Below, one piece after another: positions 1-10,975 of a DNA stretch of 64,000 nucleotides (positions are counted from its first letter, which is position 1; each line of letters begins with the position of its first letter). The notes under the pieces were generated by a model, which had not been told where the DNA came from, searched no databases, and saw nothing but the letters and a program-made list of their open reading frames with translations. The position numbers and the translations under genes were made by a program. Source of the stretch: Isoetes taiwanensis (Eukaryota; Streptophyta; Lycopodiopsida; Isoetales; Isoetaceae); the NCBI GenBank assembly GCA_021234155.1, contig JAJEKV010000002.1, positions 43,513,203 to 43,577,202 of the forward strand, in the 5' to 3' direction.

Positions 1-443
1 AAACTCTGCAAATGTTGTGACCGGAGTTTCCTTAGGTTGGTGCTTGAGTAGATCAAGCCACCAATCCTTAGCGACCCCTCCTAAATGACGTTCAGCAAAA
101 TAAAGCTGAGTGTCATCATCATCTTTGGTCTTGGCGAAATATGAGTTCAGATCTCGCAACCATGCAAAGAGTTCCTCTGCATCATCCGTGGCTGCCAAAT
201 AAGGTTTGAACTCAATTTTTCACATTGGCGCCCGATCTTAATACCAGCGACACGTGGATGTCACGCATCATGTGGCGGCTTCAATCTTAGAACCGCCCGA
301 AGCGAGTCCATGTCCTGAAGCTCCTGTATGCGAGCTAAAGCAGCTTCCAACTTTTCGCTCAAAATCGCATTGTCGGTCCAACTCCATTATCCGATCCACT
401 TCCTCAGCGGATTGGTCCATCACAACTTGAAGCTCTGATACCA
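1..443 (-). mobile_element. Ty3/gypsy-type retrotransposon gag region (partial, runs off the window)
   Basis: Read on the minus strand, about 240-1 translates as a typical plant retrotransposon gag core: acidic DDAEELFAWLRDL, then FAERHLGGVAKDWWLDLL, with the W-x-x-L pattern of retrotrans_gag. Upstream on the same strand (about 440-268) lies a serine- and charge-rich N-terminal stretch containing ELQVVMDQSAEEVDRIMELD. One or more frame changes separate the two parts near 230-250, so this copy is probably dead. A primer-binding site (432-443) and an LTR (446-602) lie just upstream, so orientation and element type agree. Pol is outside the window. Confidence 0.75.
432..443 (-). other. Primer-binding site (initiator tRNA-Met type)
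   Basis: The minus strand reads TGGTATCAGAGC, the usual plant LTR-retrotransposon primer-binding site complementary to the 3' end of initiator tRNA-Met. It sits two bases inside the LTR end at 446 and upstream of gag, exactly where it should be. Confidence 0.8.
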
Positions 444-445
444 AC

Positions 446-602
446 TGTAACGTTCCTAATCGACATGCCCTTAACCAACTGGGCAAAACCGTCTAGACGT
501 TTATGAGTAGTCGCTTCTACCCATTTATGCCGGTGTCTCGGGAACGCCCCACAGGCACATTCAAGGTTCGAATACTCGGCGGTCTACCATGGGCCCGTTA
601 CA
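446..602 (-). repeat. Short 157-bp LTR, TGTAACG...CGTTACA
   Basis: The segment starts TGTAACG and ends CGTTACA, giving the expected TG...CA ends inside a 7-bp inverted repeat. On its left (downstream on the minus strand) are a primer-binding site and gag. On its right (upstream on the minus strand) is a purine tract, GTGGGAGAGAC, that looks like the polypurine tract at the 3' end of another internal region. The LTR therefore seems to sit between two internal regions, as after LTR-LTR recombination in tandem copies. Confidence 0.6.
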
Positions 603-1155
603 GTCTCTCCCACTAGAACTATGCTCGTCCTCGAGCATCCAAGGCTATACCATGTCTATGTCATACCATGAGAGAGACTAGAACTATGCTCGGGTCCATT
701 ATGTTAATTATTCCATGACCTCAAGTACAAATGGGTATCCTTGTTGAACTACAATGTAATGTAATTTCCCTTGTAGTTTCATGAATTCATATTTCTATTA
801 GCAAGTAGCTTATAGCCTTACAAAGTTCTGTGTTCCAGCTATAAATTTGCACATGAGATGGCATGCAAGAAATGACAAGTCACATTTCCATCCATGTTTT
901 TATTGGGCAAGATTACTCCCCGCAAAACAGGAGGAGCATGGTAAAATACACAAAAATAGTAAAAGAAAACCTTAATCAATTTTAGATTTCTTCTGTTTGA
1001 TCAACGGTTCGCATTCAAACTTCTTCGTAAGCCGTTGCAATTTCTAAGATGGATTAGAACCAGTTACTCTACTGTCAACAAATATTCTTAGGCATGCGAC
1101 AAGAAGGAAAGTGGTGTCAGCTTATTGAATTGGGAATCCAAATGGAAGATGGCCT
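603..1155. other. Non-coding stretch beside the LTR
   Basis: Positions 603-720 have the composition of an LTR-element 3' end: a pyrimidine tract and two copies of CTAGAACTATGCTCG about 60 bp apart. It resembles the area next to the LTR at 5,465. From 720 to 1,155 I see only AT-rich sequence. Confidence 0.3.
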
Positions 1156-1165
1156 TTATGTATAA

Positions 1166-1260
1166 GGGAAAATACCCCTCGAGGGTTTTTTGGGGGAAAA
1201 TCTGCGAGGCGGCGCCACCGAGCAGATTGCCCCCAGAAAACCCAAGTGGGGTATTTTCCC
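1166..1260. repeat. GC-rich fold-back hairpin A
   Basis: The left arm 1166-1205 begins GGGAAAATACCCC and ends AAAATCTGC. The right arm 1222-1260 is its imperfect reverse complement, and a short GC-rich loop containing GGCGGCGCCACCG lies between. Arms of about 39 nt pair with a few mismatches and one-base bulges. No coding potential is credible; the overlapping ORFs on both strands are by-products of the palindrome. See hairpins B-F for the same architecture with unrelated sequence. Confidence 0.75.
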
Positions 1261-1995
1261 ATGCGTAATCAATAAGAGGCTAAAATTTCCAGTAAAATCA
1301 TGCCACGTGGCATGCTTCCTCTCTGTTCTGGCAGGGCTCCGTTCTGGCAAAGCTTGGCGGCAGGACGATCCCTTGAATGAGCACGGCAACGGACTTGGAA
1401 TGCTTAGCAATACAAACCTTATTCAAGGGATTTGGACTTAGCAACGGATTTGATATTTAACAACGGATTTAAGCAATGGTTCTGGCTTAGCAATGAATTT
1501 AGGCTCTACAACTTGATTGCCGGAGCTCTACATCTTGATTTTTGAGTTTCTACAAAGTTTTATTGCAAGATTCTCACATACACTGCTGGGATAGATATGC
1601 GGGTTGCTGGCCGCCATCCCGGCCCAACGCCTGGGACAATGGGTATAACATATCAAAAAATACATTTAAAGACATGAAGCAGATGTCTACAGAAAAGAGT
1701 TAATGCATGTTTAAAAGCATGACGACCAGCCTATTGATGTCCAATGCTGGAAGACGAACCTAATAGAGGAACTTGTAAGGGACCTTAGTCATTTAATGAG
1801 GTCTTCATAGAGAACTTTTAGCAATTTATACGGCCACTACAACCTATTTCAAGGTCGTCGAGAAATCCAAATTTCTCTAACTAATTAATTCTTGCTTTTT
1901 TGGGCTGCGTTGTTATAGGCTAAGGCCTGACAGTCAGGCAGCATCATTCTAGTTGGTGCTTGAGAGTAATATCTATACATATGAATAATGCCTCC
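1261..1995. other. Spacer with no recognisable gene
   Basis: It contains short phrases repeated a few times around 1,435-1,530 (AACGGATTT and similar) and ordinary AT-rich sequence. No gene seen. Confidence 0.4.
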
Positions 1996-1996
1996 C

Positions 1997-4140
1997 TTTT
2001 TTTTTTTCCTGGAGAGAAGGGATTTTATATTAGTCATAAATAGTTACATAACAAAGAAGGTTGTAAAAACCAACCTGTAAACTTACACATAAAACAAAGG
2101 AAAAGTAGGGTAGTAGGCCCCGCTCTTTACCACTCTGATCCAAGAAGGACTACATGCCAAAATTCCCTTTATTGAACCAAAATGTTCCACAACCTCTATG
2201 CAGGAATGTACATCAGAAGAAAAACATCAGCTGACCTCAAAGGCTATCACAGTAGTCTCCTTTTTAGGGCTCAAGCACACTTTTCTACTAATGCCGGTCC
2301 ATGAGCAGGAATTGATCAGGATCCGACTCCTCCTCTTCATCATCAATTATCACCAGATCTGTAGCCGCCAGGTCCACCTGCCATCCAATGTCAACCCAAT
2401 CTGGGGGGGAATGCAAAGTACCAGAGGGGACGAGTATTAGAGAATAGAATTAGAGCCTCTCCTTGAGCATCTTGTTTTGCTTTATGATGATAGAACATGT
2501 CTCAGAACATATGGAATTGCTCTTCAGTAAGCAGCCTAAGAACCTATCTAAGATAAAGGCTTGGTAACCATTAAGCAAGAAGGGCTTCAGATTTAACAGA
2601 TCAGAAGCTATGCTAGGAGTTAAAGGCCAAAGGTGTTCATTGGTGAATAACTCAGTAGAAGTTGCATAGGCCGATAGGTCCTCAAAGTTCGGCTTACAAT
2701 TCATCCTCGTTGTGAATGCTATCAGCATCTCTGAATATCACAAAATAGTCATTAGTAAGAACCATGTCATTGCAGATGAATACATTAATAAAACCTTCAA
2801 ATCTACCTATAGCCGACCAACCACTATCTGCTTTTTCTAACTTTCTAACTTTAGGGGTCGTAGCAGTTTTGGATAGTTGGAAAGCTACTTTTATCCAAGT
2901 AACGTCGACTCTTTTGTTTGAATAGTTAACTCTGTTCCTGTGTTTCAATATGGCCCAAAGAATAGAATAGAATGGAGCTGTTTGTTTAGCTGTATTAGGA
3001 AAATGATTCGATCCCTTATGCACATTCATAGGATTGGCCCAATTGCCAAATTATAACCATGGTATTTTTTAATCTCCCTACATATTTGAAGGGGCATAAA
3101 ATATTGGCCACTACTTATCTTGGAGAAATTGCTAATCGTAGTTTGGCCTGGCCATTTTTCGAATTGTTATGCCAAGAGGTTGTAACTTAACTGGCAAAAC
3201 CATGGAACTAATTTTTTTTCAAAAAAATCAAATTGGCCACATCCATACATCTAGCATGTAAAGTCGATATCCTGTCTATGATGCTCTATATAGTTATCAG
3301 AAAAAAAATGCATGCTATGCCTCTCTTATTATAAGATCAGTTAACATGTTGTCTGTAGATAGCACAACTGGTTTTGGTAGGGTGAATCTCACCAGAAACC
3401 ATTTGGAAACTAACCTTGATTTGATTTGGGAAGATGAAGAGCAAATTCAGGCAGGATGATGAAGAGCAGATTTGGGATGCAAATTGCAAATCGAATAAAA
3501 AAAATTGAACCAAGTCATCAGAAGGAAAAACACCGTATTATTATAAAGACCATTAGACTTCTAGGGCTAGACTCGAAACAAGTTTTAGAGCCCCCTAAGT
3601 GGCAATCTTATGTCCCTATACGTGGCTAATATAGAGCCTGGCCACACCCCTAAAGAAATTAAAATTGTTGTATGTTCTAAATGGCCTTCCCAAGAAGTTG
3701 CTTGTGCGTGTGATATTTTGAAATGGCCATGCTCTATAGGTTTAAAGATTTAGCAAATATTAAATTGGCCACTTATAGAGTGAGAGTAATAAGTTGGTGG
3801 TTTGAACTGGCCACTACCCCTTCATCATGGTGAGATTGCATCCTACTCCGGCGTGGCCGACTATTTTTCAAAAAATGTGAATGTGTGGCCCGACTGGCCC
3901 GCCGGGGCCACTAAAAAACCCTGATTATAACCTTTCTCTTTGAGCTAGCTATCCAGCCATCTCCAAAATTCCCTTATCTTTGGGCAATTTAAAACGTGGG
4001 GGATAGTTTCAATTCTATGGCCATATAGTTTACATTGAGGAGAGTCAACCTAATATGGGAACCTAGCATGCATGATCTGATTTGTAGGAAGGACTTGATA
4101 AAGGCATCTCCAGACAGTCTGAACCTTAGGTTGAGAATAA
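1997..4140 (-). mobile_element. LINE (non-LTR retrotransposon) 3' part, minus strand, interrupted by a hAT-like element
   Basis: A poly(T) run at 1997-2007 marks the poly(A) 3' end on the minus strand. At about 4,130-3,930 the minus strand encodes a LINE C-terminal zinc-finger (zf-RVT) region: RLSGDAFIKSFLQIRSCM, then a degenerate C-x2-YGH-x2-E-T...H...CP...FW pattern. The coding text is cut at 3,923/3,058 by an inserted transposon and resumes with NTAKQTAPFYSILWAIL and RVDVTWIKVAFQLSKTA (ORFs 3029-2694 and 2728-2450). Stops and frame changes show it is dead. The endonuclease and reverse transcriptase are missing, the usual 5' truncation. Confidence 0.65.
3058..3923. mobile_element. hAT-like DNA transposon (866 bp, non-autonomous) inside the LINE
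   Basis: The target sequence ATTATAAC is present on both sides (3050-3057 and 3924-3931), an 8-bp duplication as made by hAT transposases. The right end reads ...CCACTAAAAAACCCTG and the left end CATGGTATTTTTTAATC, so the imperfect terminal repeat has the hAT-type CAGGG start. The body carries at least eight copies of TGGCCA/GGCCAC near and between the ends, like hAT subterminal motifs, and no transposase ORF. Excising it restores the LINE reading on the minus strand. A 9-bp reading of the duplication (Mutator-like) is possible but fits the termini less well. Confidence 0.65.
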
Positions 4141-4830
4141 GATTTCTAATTATTTATCATGTATATTGCAATCATTTTGTTTACACAAGATCTACACAAG
4201 GATTTCTTTCAAGGTAATCCTTGTTAGAAACTGGTTTTCAGAAAGAAACAGACAGAATTTTACTTGGATTTCAACAAACATAAACATGAATTATTCACTT
4301 TCACATAAACTAACACTCATAATAATAAAAAAAAGAAGGCATCATGCATAAGCAATGATGGACCGATTCTGCACCAGGACACTCAGGCAAGAAGCAGAGA
4401 GCAGACACGAATAGGCACAAAAAGGGTGCATTTTCATTCACGTTGTTTTTCTCTTATACAATTCCAATAGAATTTGGACCATTAAACAATTATAATCTTT
4501 GCCGTCCATGTGGATAACTAGAGAAACTTCCTTAAGCTCCAAGATTTTGACATATAAGCGATCCTTAATCTTCCATCTCTTCCAATCACATAATTTGTGC
4601 TTTCTTTTACAATTTTTGCACCATTAAAATAGTCTTGAACCATGGAATATAGGGGTCTTCTACCATACTCAATGTCAACTCCTTAGTTATAACACAAAAT
4701 AACATCATAATTGCGCATTTTCTCCCATTTGCAAAACAAGACACTATAATCATGCCAAATATGCTCCAAGCTGCTTCAAAAACAAAATTTGGCCACATCA
4801 CAATACATCTAAGCCTAATCACATGCATCT
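4141..4830. other. AT-rich spacer
   Basis: No gene recognised. Short ORFs here (4035-4351 plus, 4828-4607 minus) show no domain pattern and are treated as chance. Confidence 0.3.
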
Positions 4831-5158
4831 AACTTACAGTTAGGTTTCATCGATTAGGGTTCAAAACCTAGACTGAGGGTTCTAGGAAGGCTCTACTAGC
4901 AAGATAAGATACTAGCTCATCTGGAATCCTAGGTTCCAGATGATCTACCTATGAAGCTACTATGAATACCTGCTCTCGGACGAACTTCCTTTGACTCGTG
5001 GGGTCTCCATGACTTGTCAATGAGTTGAGTGATTCCTCCTCCTTCTGCTGAGTGCACTGCCTTGGGGTTGTCGATCTGAGCTATGCCGCAATGAACGGTG
5101 TTCGAAATGGAGTTCTGAGCAAAGAACAGGTCTCAAGGCAGGTGGAGCCAAAAAGTGG

Positions 5159-5219
5159 CCTAGGGTTAGGGTTAGGGTTAGGGTTAGGGTTAGGGTTAGG
5201 GTTAGGATTAGGGTTAGGG
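5159..5219. repeat. Interstitial TTAGGG array
   Basis: About nine tandem GTTAGG units, one degenerate (GTTAGGATTAGGG), lie within what I read as the gypsy LTR. The 6-bp unit differs from the common plant telomere unit TTTAGGG, and the array is short and interstitial. Confidence 0.85.
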
Positions 5220-5819
5220 TACTTATAGGTTAGGGTTCCATGTCACTGCCACGTGGCTCCAATGGGGTGCTTCCATGTGGTGGGTACCCACTAGGTTGAG
5301 GCCATGTGGAAATGGCCTTAAGCCTAAGGTTGGCTAAGTTATGTAAATAACTTAGCCATGCTCCTTTTCCACTTACTATGGTGTACAAGGCTATAATGAT
5401 AGGCTTGTACGGTGACGAGGCCTAGAAATATACATTTTTATGCGTATATTTCGGGGAACGTTACATTCTCCCCCCTTAGGATAATGCTGTCCTCAGCATT
5501 ACGCTAAGGTGACGAACCTGCACTATCCCTGCAAGATCACACATATGAATATAAAGACTTACTTTATTGAAACGATCAACTTGTTATTAGCTACTTATTA
5601 TGTATATATAGGCTATATTTGTACCTATACAAAATTATATAGCTGTCACAAGTGTTACTTATCACAATATATCCATAACATTATTACAGCAGTTATTAGG
5701 AGTTCATAGTTAAGTTCAAAATTATGACTCATGCCTTCTCGTAATGTGCTCCCTCGTCCATGCTCCCCTTCACTGGCCTGCACAAGTAGCACATTATATT
5801 AGTTTAGTTAATAAGTTTG

Positions 5820-6300
5820 TGGTTTCAGGGGACCACCCCCCTTACTACCTCCATCAGCCGAAATACTAGCTCAAGGTTACCTCTACTACATTGCACTTGA
5901 TCATGGCCCTTAGGATTTGAGCTTAAGGACCATTTAAGATGATCCTATCATCGCCCATGATCGGGTGCTACCTTGTACAAGATCCCCTTGATCGAGTACA
6001 CCAATGCCTCATGCCCCCGGGGGTTTAAGCTAGGGAACGTCTCACGATCCCATCATCGCGCATGATCACGCGTACCTCACCATGAGGCCCCTATGGTCAT
6101 GTGCATGTGCCCTGCATCGTGGCATAGAGATCATCCAAGTGATGGTCTCATCATCGCCCACCATGCTGCGCTCCTCTCACATGACCTTTCTGGTCACGCG
6201 CACTCTTGGTGCGTGCTGGCCTAGAGAACACCTTTGGAGAGTATCTCATCATCGCCTACACTCCATGATTCCCACGTATGCACCCTACTAGCCTAGAATG
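5820..6300. repeat. Diverged ~110-bp blocks in the gypsy 3' non-coding region
   Basis: The phrase ATC(C/T)CATCATCGCxCATGATC or TCTCATCATCGCC recurs at about 5,945, 6,045, 6,145 and 6,245, each time near ATG-rich stretches naming GATCA and CCTTA. The spacing near 100-110 bp suggests a diverged four-unit tandem repeat between integrase and LTR. The ORF at 6082-6291 is a by-product. Confidence 0.45.
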
Positions 6301-6929
6301 CATACACTTTCCTACATATACATTAAGACATAACAAAGCTTAGCTAAATCACCTGACAGTTTGGCATTGACCAATTCGGAGATGACTTGGCCGTTGAATT
6401 GCTTCATGAAGTCCAGATATTGCTTCTTTAAATCTTGCTTCAATACCCATGTTGCATCTTTCCACGGGCAAGTGCTTCCACTTGACTAAATATTGAAGGA
6501 ACTGGGACCTTCTTGTCTTTTCAAATGCCTTATCGAGAATTAACTCAGGAATTATCTCGATTTGCTCCTGTTGACTTTGAGATGGGCTGGCAATTCGGCT
6601 TGTAGGCTTGATTCCTTACTCGCTCTAAGATCTTGAAAGGTCCCGCCCATCTTGGAGCAAGCTTCTTGCAATTTCCGATTTGAAACTTTGCTTGCTTGAC
6701 CGTTATCTTAAGCCAAACCTTATCCCCAACTTGGAATTCTCTTGTATGATTGTCGGCTATGCTCTTTTGCCGACTTCTTGCTGCCAGAAGATAGTCTCTA
6801 ACTTCTTCCACTCACTGCTGCATATCGGTCAACATTTATTGAGAAACTTCAACTTTAGACACTTGGGTTATGCCAAGTGTCTAGTACACTCATTGAAATG
6901 ATGTGGATTTTTTTTTGGCTCCAATCATG

Positions 6930-7950
6930 ATAAAGGGGAACATGATGGGAAGGCTACAGAGCTAAAACAGTGGCTAAGGGAGTTGATCAAGAGGTCACAT
7001 TCTATAAAAGTATAATGTGCTGTTGATATTGTGAATATAGCCAGGAAGAATTTCCCATTTGTTGCTCCATCTTCAAGTGTAAACAAGAAACCAGTAAGAA
7101 GGTGTTTTGGGGAAGTGATAAATGTAGATAGGAAGAATGAGGACACGAGGAACATTCATTTTGTGCATGCATTTAACTTGGCATCTCCTATGCAATTGCA
7201 TATAAGGCGTTTATCTTATTTCTATGCATATTGCCTTGATGCACAATGGAAGAAGTGTCTGAATAAGGAATATGTAGATGATCTGGAGCTCGCAGTTATT
7301 GAGCCAATCAAGGTTATAGCTGATGTACGAGTTGCGTAGATCTGAAAGAGCTCTTTTCTCTGGAGATGCAACTATGTTGAGTGATTTGGTAAGGGAAGGA
7401 CATAATTTCATTGTCGTAGCTCCAAAGGACAATGATGAGGGCTCCTTATTTTGGCTATGTTGAGTGATTTGATAAGGGAAGGACATAATTTCATTGTCGT
7501 AGCTCCAAAGGACAATGGTGAGGGCTCCTTATTTTGGATGTTATTGCGTACAAAAGAGAAATACATGGTTTAGATAGATTTTGAAGCCTATGGAGATTGG
7601 TTCTATAAAGGGGAAGAAGTTTTAAAGGAAACTTACTACAAAAAATTCCCAATATCGCTTACAAGTTTTACTTTATGTTCTAACGCGCCAAAAGGCATTG
7701 TTTATGCAACCCAAGTTTGCGCAATAGGACTTGACATGGCACAAGCAAAACATAGGCTAAAAGGAAACCAGGTTGTTTACAAATTTTATGAAGCTGATAG
7801 TGAAGAGATTTTAGACAACAGGCCTTCAATTAAAAAAAAGAAGAATTTAGACAATCTCCTTGATGTGCTATCAGACGAGAGGATTAAACATTCAGCAAAA
7901 TCATTTCCAGTTTTTCATAGTGAAGGTATTTGGCTTGGGCAGGTCTACTA
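6930..7950 (+). pseudogene. Unrecognised protein-coding remnant with an 83-bp internal duplication
   Basis: Protein-like text runs along the plus strand in pieces: GEHDGKATELKQWLRELIKR (about 6,940), NIARKNFPFVAPSSS...FVHAFNLASPMQLHIRRLSYFYAYCLDAQW (7,031-7,339), EGHNFIVVAPKDNDEGSLFW (about 7,390-7,455), then WFYKGEEVLKETYYKKFPIS and YATQVCAIGLDMAQAKHR (to about 7,945). Several frame changes and stops lie between. Positions 7372-7454 are repeated at 7455-7537, and 83 bp is not a multiple of three, so the duplication itself breaks the frame. I do not recognise the family. Length and style suggest a once-real protein of more than 300 residues, perhaps carried by a transposon. Confidence 0.4.
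7372..7537. repeat. 83-bp tandem duplication
   Basis: Two nearly identical copies, 7372-7454 and 7455-7537, differ at only two or three bases (GATTTGGTAAG versus GATTTGATAAG; AATGATGAG versus AATGGTGAG). This points to a fairly recent event. Confidence 0.9.
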
Positions 7951-9384
7951 GTTTATAGTTGCTTGATTTATTGGAATTTAGTTAGTGTTACACATCTGTT
8001 AGTGTTGCAATTACTGTTGTAGTTAGTGTTATTAGACAAATCAAGTTTTGACCTGTACAAGCTATTTGGGTTGAATGGCTTCTTGAGGGGTCTGCTTTAT
8101 ATTTGTGCAGTTATGATGTCTTTGTGAAGTTGTTAAGCATGTTATTTGCAACTATAAGTGACAAAAACAAATTGAAGGATCTACCAGAAAAGAGTTGATG
8201 TAAATCTCTTATTATGTTGATGTAAATCTGTTATTATATTGTTGATGTTGAATCATCAACAATCAGTTATTTGAAGTCAAAATTTGGACTTATATTGTAC
8301 TGTTAGTTGCATCTTGAATAAAAAGAAATATCCTTGCTCTGGTTTGGAAATATTTGTTTGGATGTATATTTGTATTATCACTGTTTTGATTTGGAAGTAC
8401 TAGATTTGCATTGTTCCATCTATTATTAAGTGTTGGCTGCAGCAAGAGAAAGAAAGGTGATAACAGTGCGAAGAAAAGCTTTAACAGAGCAAATTATTGG
8501 CATTGACCAAAACATTGTAGTATCTCGCGTTCAAATACTTAAAACAATTGATCTCATGGAAGTAACTAAATTGGCAAGGAGAGACTTACGACAAATTGGA
8601 ACAGATATATGCATGAAACTCTTGCAAACTTGCACTCAAATTAAACACTTTCACAGTTTTTTTGCACACAAAATTAACATTTGCGAACACAAATTGAATA
8701 CAGATGGCACATTTGCATTTGGATTGAACATCTGCACCTATAAAATATAGTACAATGATAGATCTGTAACTACAATCTAAGTAAAACCTTACAAAAAAAA
8801 TTGCAAATCAATGGAAATCAATTAATCTCAACCTTGGACCTGCAATATGTCAACAAACACAAACAACGCCAAAGAAATATTAGTCGAACACAAGCAGATC
8901 TTAGCAAAAGATTTTGATTCACATAAATACATTGCAAACAAAATTAGTGCTCTAAAAATTTCAAAACAACCTCATACAAAACAACACTTATATTAGCCAG
9001 CAACCAAGAAAAGGTTTTAAGTCCATATTAGCTAAGATTTTTTTTTTGTCAAAAAGGGTTAGCTATTTATAAAAGCGGATTTTTTGCTCCTAATAGAACT
9101 CACATGCATAGGAAGGGCTCAGGACTTCATACATGCACCAGGAATCCCCATGTCTCACAAAGTTTACTTCCAGATGCATCATTTGGCGCAGTGGTGCTGC
9201 CTCAGCCCAAGCTAGAATTTGATCCACGATTTTTCCTTAGACTCTGTCGGCTCCAACTGCCATTTGGCATAATATCTTTAATCTTTTTCCTTTATAATTG
9301 GAAGCAAGACTTTATAAGCTGGGCAAATATATTTTCTGCAAGGCATATACCACCAGCAAGATCTTTACACAACGAAAATTGCAT
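7951..9384. other. AT-rich spacer
   Basis: The tandem phrase TGATGTAAATCT(C/G)TTATTAT occurs near 8,200-8,240. ORFs at 8430-8750 and 9104-9412 have no domain signature and low-complexity composition; I do not call them genes. Confidence 0.3.
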
Positions 9385-9487
9385 CCATAATTTCTCATGT
9401 TCGAAATTCTAGAATTAAACAAGCATAATTTCTCATATTCGTAAACAAGCATAATTTCTCATATTCGAAATTCTAGAATTAAACAAG
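9385..9487. repeat. Short tandem repeat (AT-rich, ~38-nt units)
   Basis: The phrase CATAATTTCTCAT followed by TTCGAAATTCTAGAATT occurs in full at about 9385 and 9448, with a shortened copy between. Confidence 0.75.
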
Positions 9488-9983
9488 GTTAAATGGCAAC
9501 AACAAATCCATACCTTGTTTTAATCTATGTCTGTTTGAAAGTAAATGCTTGTCGTTTCACAGCCAGGCTATGTGAACAGTCGAATCTTGTAGACAAGCCA
9601 CTTACCTTGGAGATGTTTAGCTGGACGACCAACTTATCAATCCAAGCATCATGGCAATTAGTGATTCTATGGTTAGTCGAAATCCCAAGATCCAGAAATC
9701 CGAATTCTAGACCAATCAAAGGCCAACTTGAATCATCCAATAAAACCATACTTTTGGTTATAAAATTTAAGCAACCTACTTTTTCTTGAGTCCCCCCTCA
9801 AGAACATGAAGTTCTAAAAACTGTCATTTAAAAAAACTCCAGATACAAGCATGTCATATGTGATTTTGAGATGCTTATCCACTACCATAAGCATTTACAA
9901 GTCAAATAGTGATATGTGATCCGCCATCGATCTGGCTATGCCCTTTGGGCAGTCGTTTTGTCGCCACATGCAAAGCCTTAATA

Positions 9984-10095
9984 TTACGTCAAGGTAAGTG
10001 GATGTCTTATGTTATTTTCTTGATTCATTCTTTTGCAGAATGACAGATCGCCTTACCGAAACTTGCAGAATCCAGCCAAGCTTACCTTGACGTAG
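9984..10095. repeat. MITE-like inverted repeat with ACGTCAAGG ends
   Basis: ACGTCAAGGTAAG on the plus strand near 9,987 is matched by CTTACCTTGACGT at 10081-10093, about 80 bp apart. It abuts hairpin B directly. Similar ends (CGTCAAGGCAAG ... CTTGCCTTGACG) recur at 59,590-59,680. Confidence 0.55.
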
Positions 10096-10206
10096 TGGAA
10101 TGGAAAGGGGTTAGGCATTCTTGCGCCCCCGACTCCGAGAATCGACGCCTCGATTTTGCGGGATTTTTCGGGGTCGGCAAGAATGCCCCGACCCTTTCCA
10201 TTCCAC
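10095..10206. repeat. GC-rich fold-back hairpin B
   Basis: The left arm starts GTGGAATGGAAAGGGG and continues through GGCATTCTTGC. The right arm ends GACCCTTTCCATTCCAC after GGCAAGAATGCC. Arms are about 38 nt with few mismatches, and the loop contains CGACGCCTCGATTTTG. Confidence 0.75.
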
Positions 10207-10878
10207 ATAACATCGACCTAATCTTGGGCGACTAATGAATCTGTATCAGGCCATATAATCAAAGGTAAAATTGGCCCCCATATTTTTGGTAAAATATCCA
10301 CCCAAAACCATAATATTAGAACAGAAGTCATTTCCTTATGAAGTACCCTTGCTAAAAACCTTAGCAACCAAGGTAAGCATACAAGGCAAGCCAAAAAATA
10401 ATTTTTTCTAGATCGTCCAAGGCCCATCGTCTTTGATCTATGGCACTTGTTTGGCCCTAAGGCTTGGAGACCATGTTACAAATCTCCTAAGAACTCTGTC
10501 GTCCGTGCTTACAAGGTGGAGCTCAAAAATATCACAAGTGCCCTAAATATGATAGGCTATTAATGACTTTGTATTTGGCCTTACGGTAGAAAGGCTTATA
10601 GAAAGCCACACATCCAAAACGTAATGGCAAATATGTAACAAGCCAATACCTTATTCAACATTGACTTGGTCATGGTAGCATTTAAAGGTTTAGCAATGGC
10701 TTGTCTCACTTAATGATTATAAGGAAATCTTAGAAGTTCTTGACAAGATTAACTAATCAATCTTTAATTCTATAGTGCATTAGCATTGGCTTTATCAGCA
10801 CGAAAAGACGCATCAAGTCCAAGCAATTTGACTAGGACTAGGATTAGGACTAGGACTTTGACAATATGATGGGTAAAC
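10207..10878. other. Spacer
   Basis: No convincing gene. A GGACTAGGATTAGGACTAG simple repeat lies near 10,835. Confidence 0.3.
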
Positions 10879-10975
10879 TGCATTGGGGAGGGGGTTTCTT
10901 GGAATAAACCCCCTAGCGGCCGCCCGCAGCGACGTCGCTAGGGGGTTTATTTCAGGAAACCTCCAAGCCAATGCA
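10879..10975. repeat. GC-rich fold-back hairpin C
   Basis: The arms are TGCATTGGGGAGG...AATAAACCCCCTAGCG (left) and its reverse complement ending CCTCCAAGCCAATGCA (right). Each arm is about 40 nt. The loop is GCCGCCCGCAGCGACG. Confidence 0.8.

Larger units (their letters stand above)
4835..6900 (-). mobile_element. Ty3/gypsy chromovirus 3' end: integrase tail, chromodomain remnant and 3' LTR
   Basis: On the minus strand 6811-6545 encodes the end of a gypsy integrase, including REFQVGDKVWLKITVKQAKF and KLAPRWAGPFKILERV. Farther along (about 6,520-6,360), after a frameshift, comes a chromodomain-like stretch with FLQYLVKWKHLPVE and DATWVL-type text. About 0.9 kb of non-coding sequence follows, then a polypurine tract AAGGGGGGAGAA (5477-5466) and the LTR start TGTAACGTTCCCC at 5465. 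The LTR runs toward about 4,835; I could not fix its other end. The 5' side stops near 6,900, so the copy is truncated and frameshifted. Confidence 0.65.

Noticed and set aside
1156-1441. ORFs on both strands around hairpin A
   Set aside because: Both arise from the palindrome; they are reverse complements of each other with no independent support.
5159-5219. Telomere or chromosome end
   Set aside because: Too short, interstitial, 6-bp unit, and embedded in an LTR-like segment with coding sequence beyond it on both sides.
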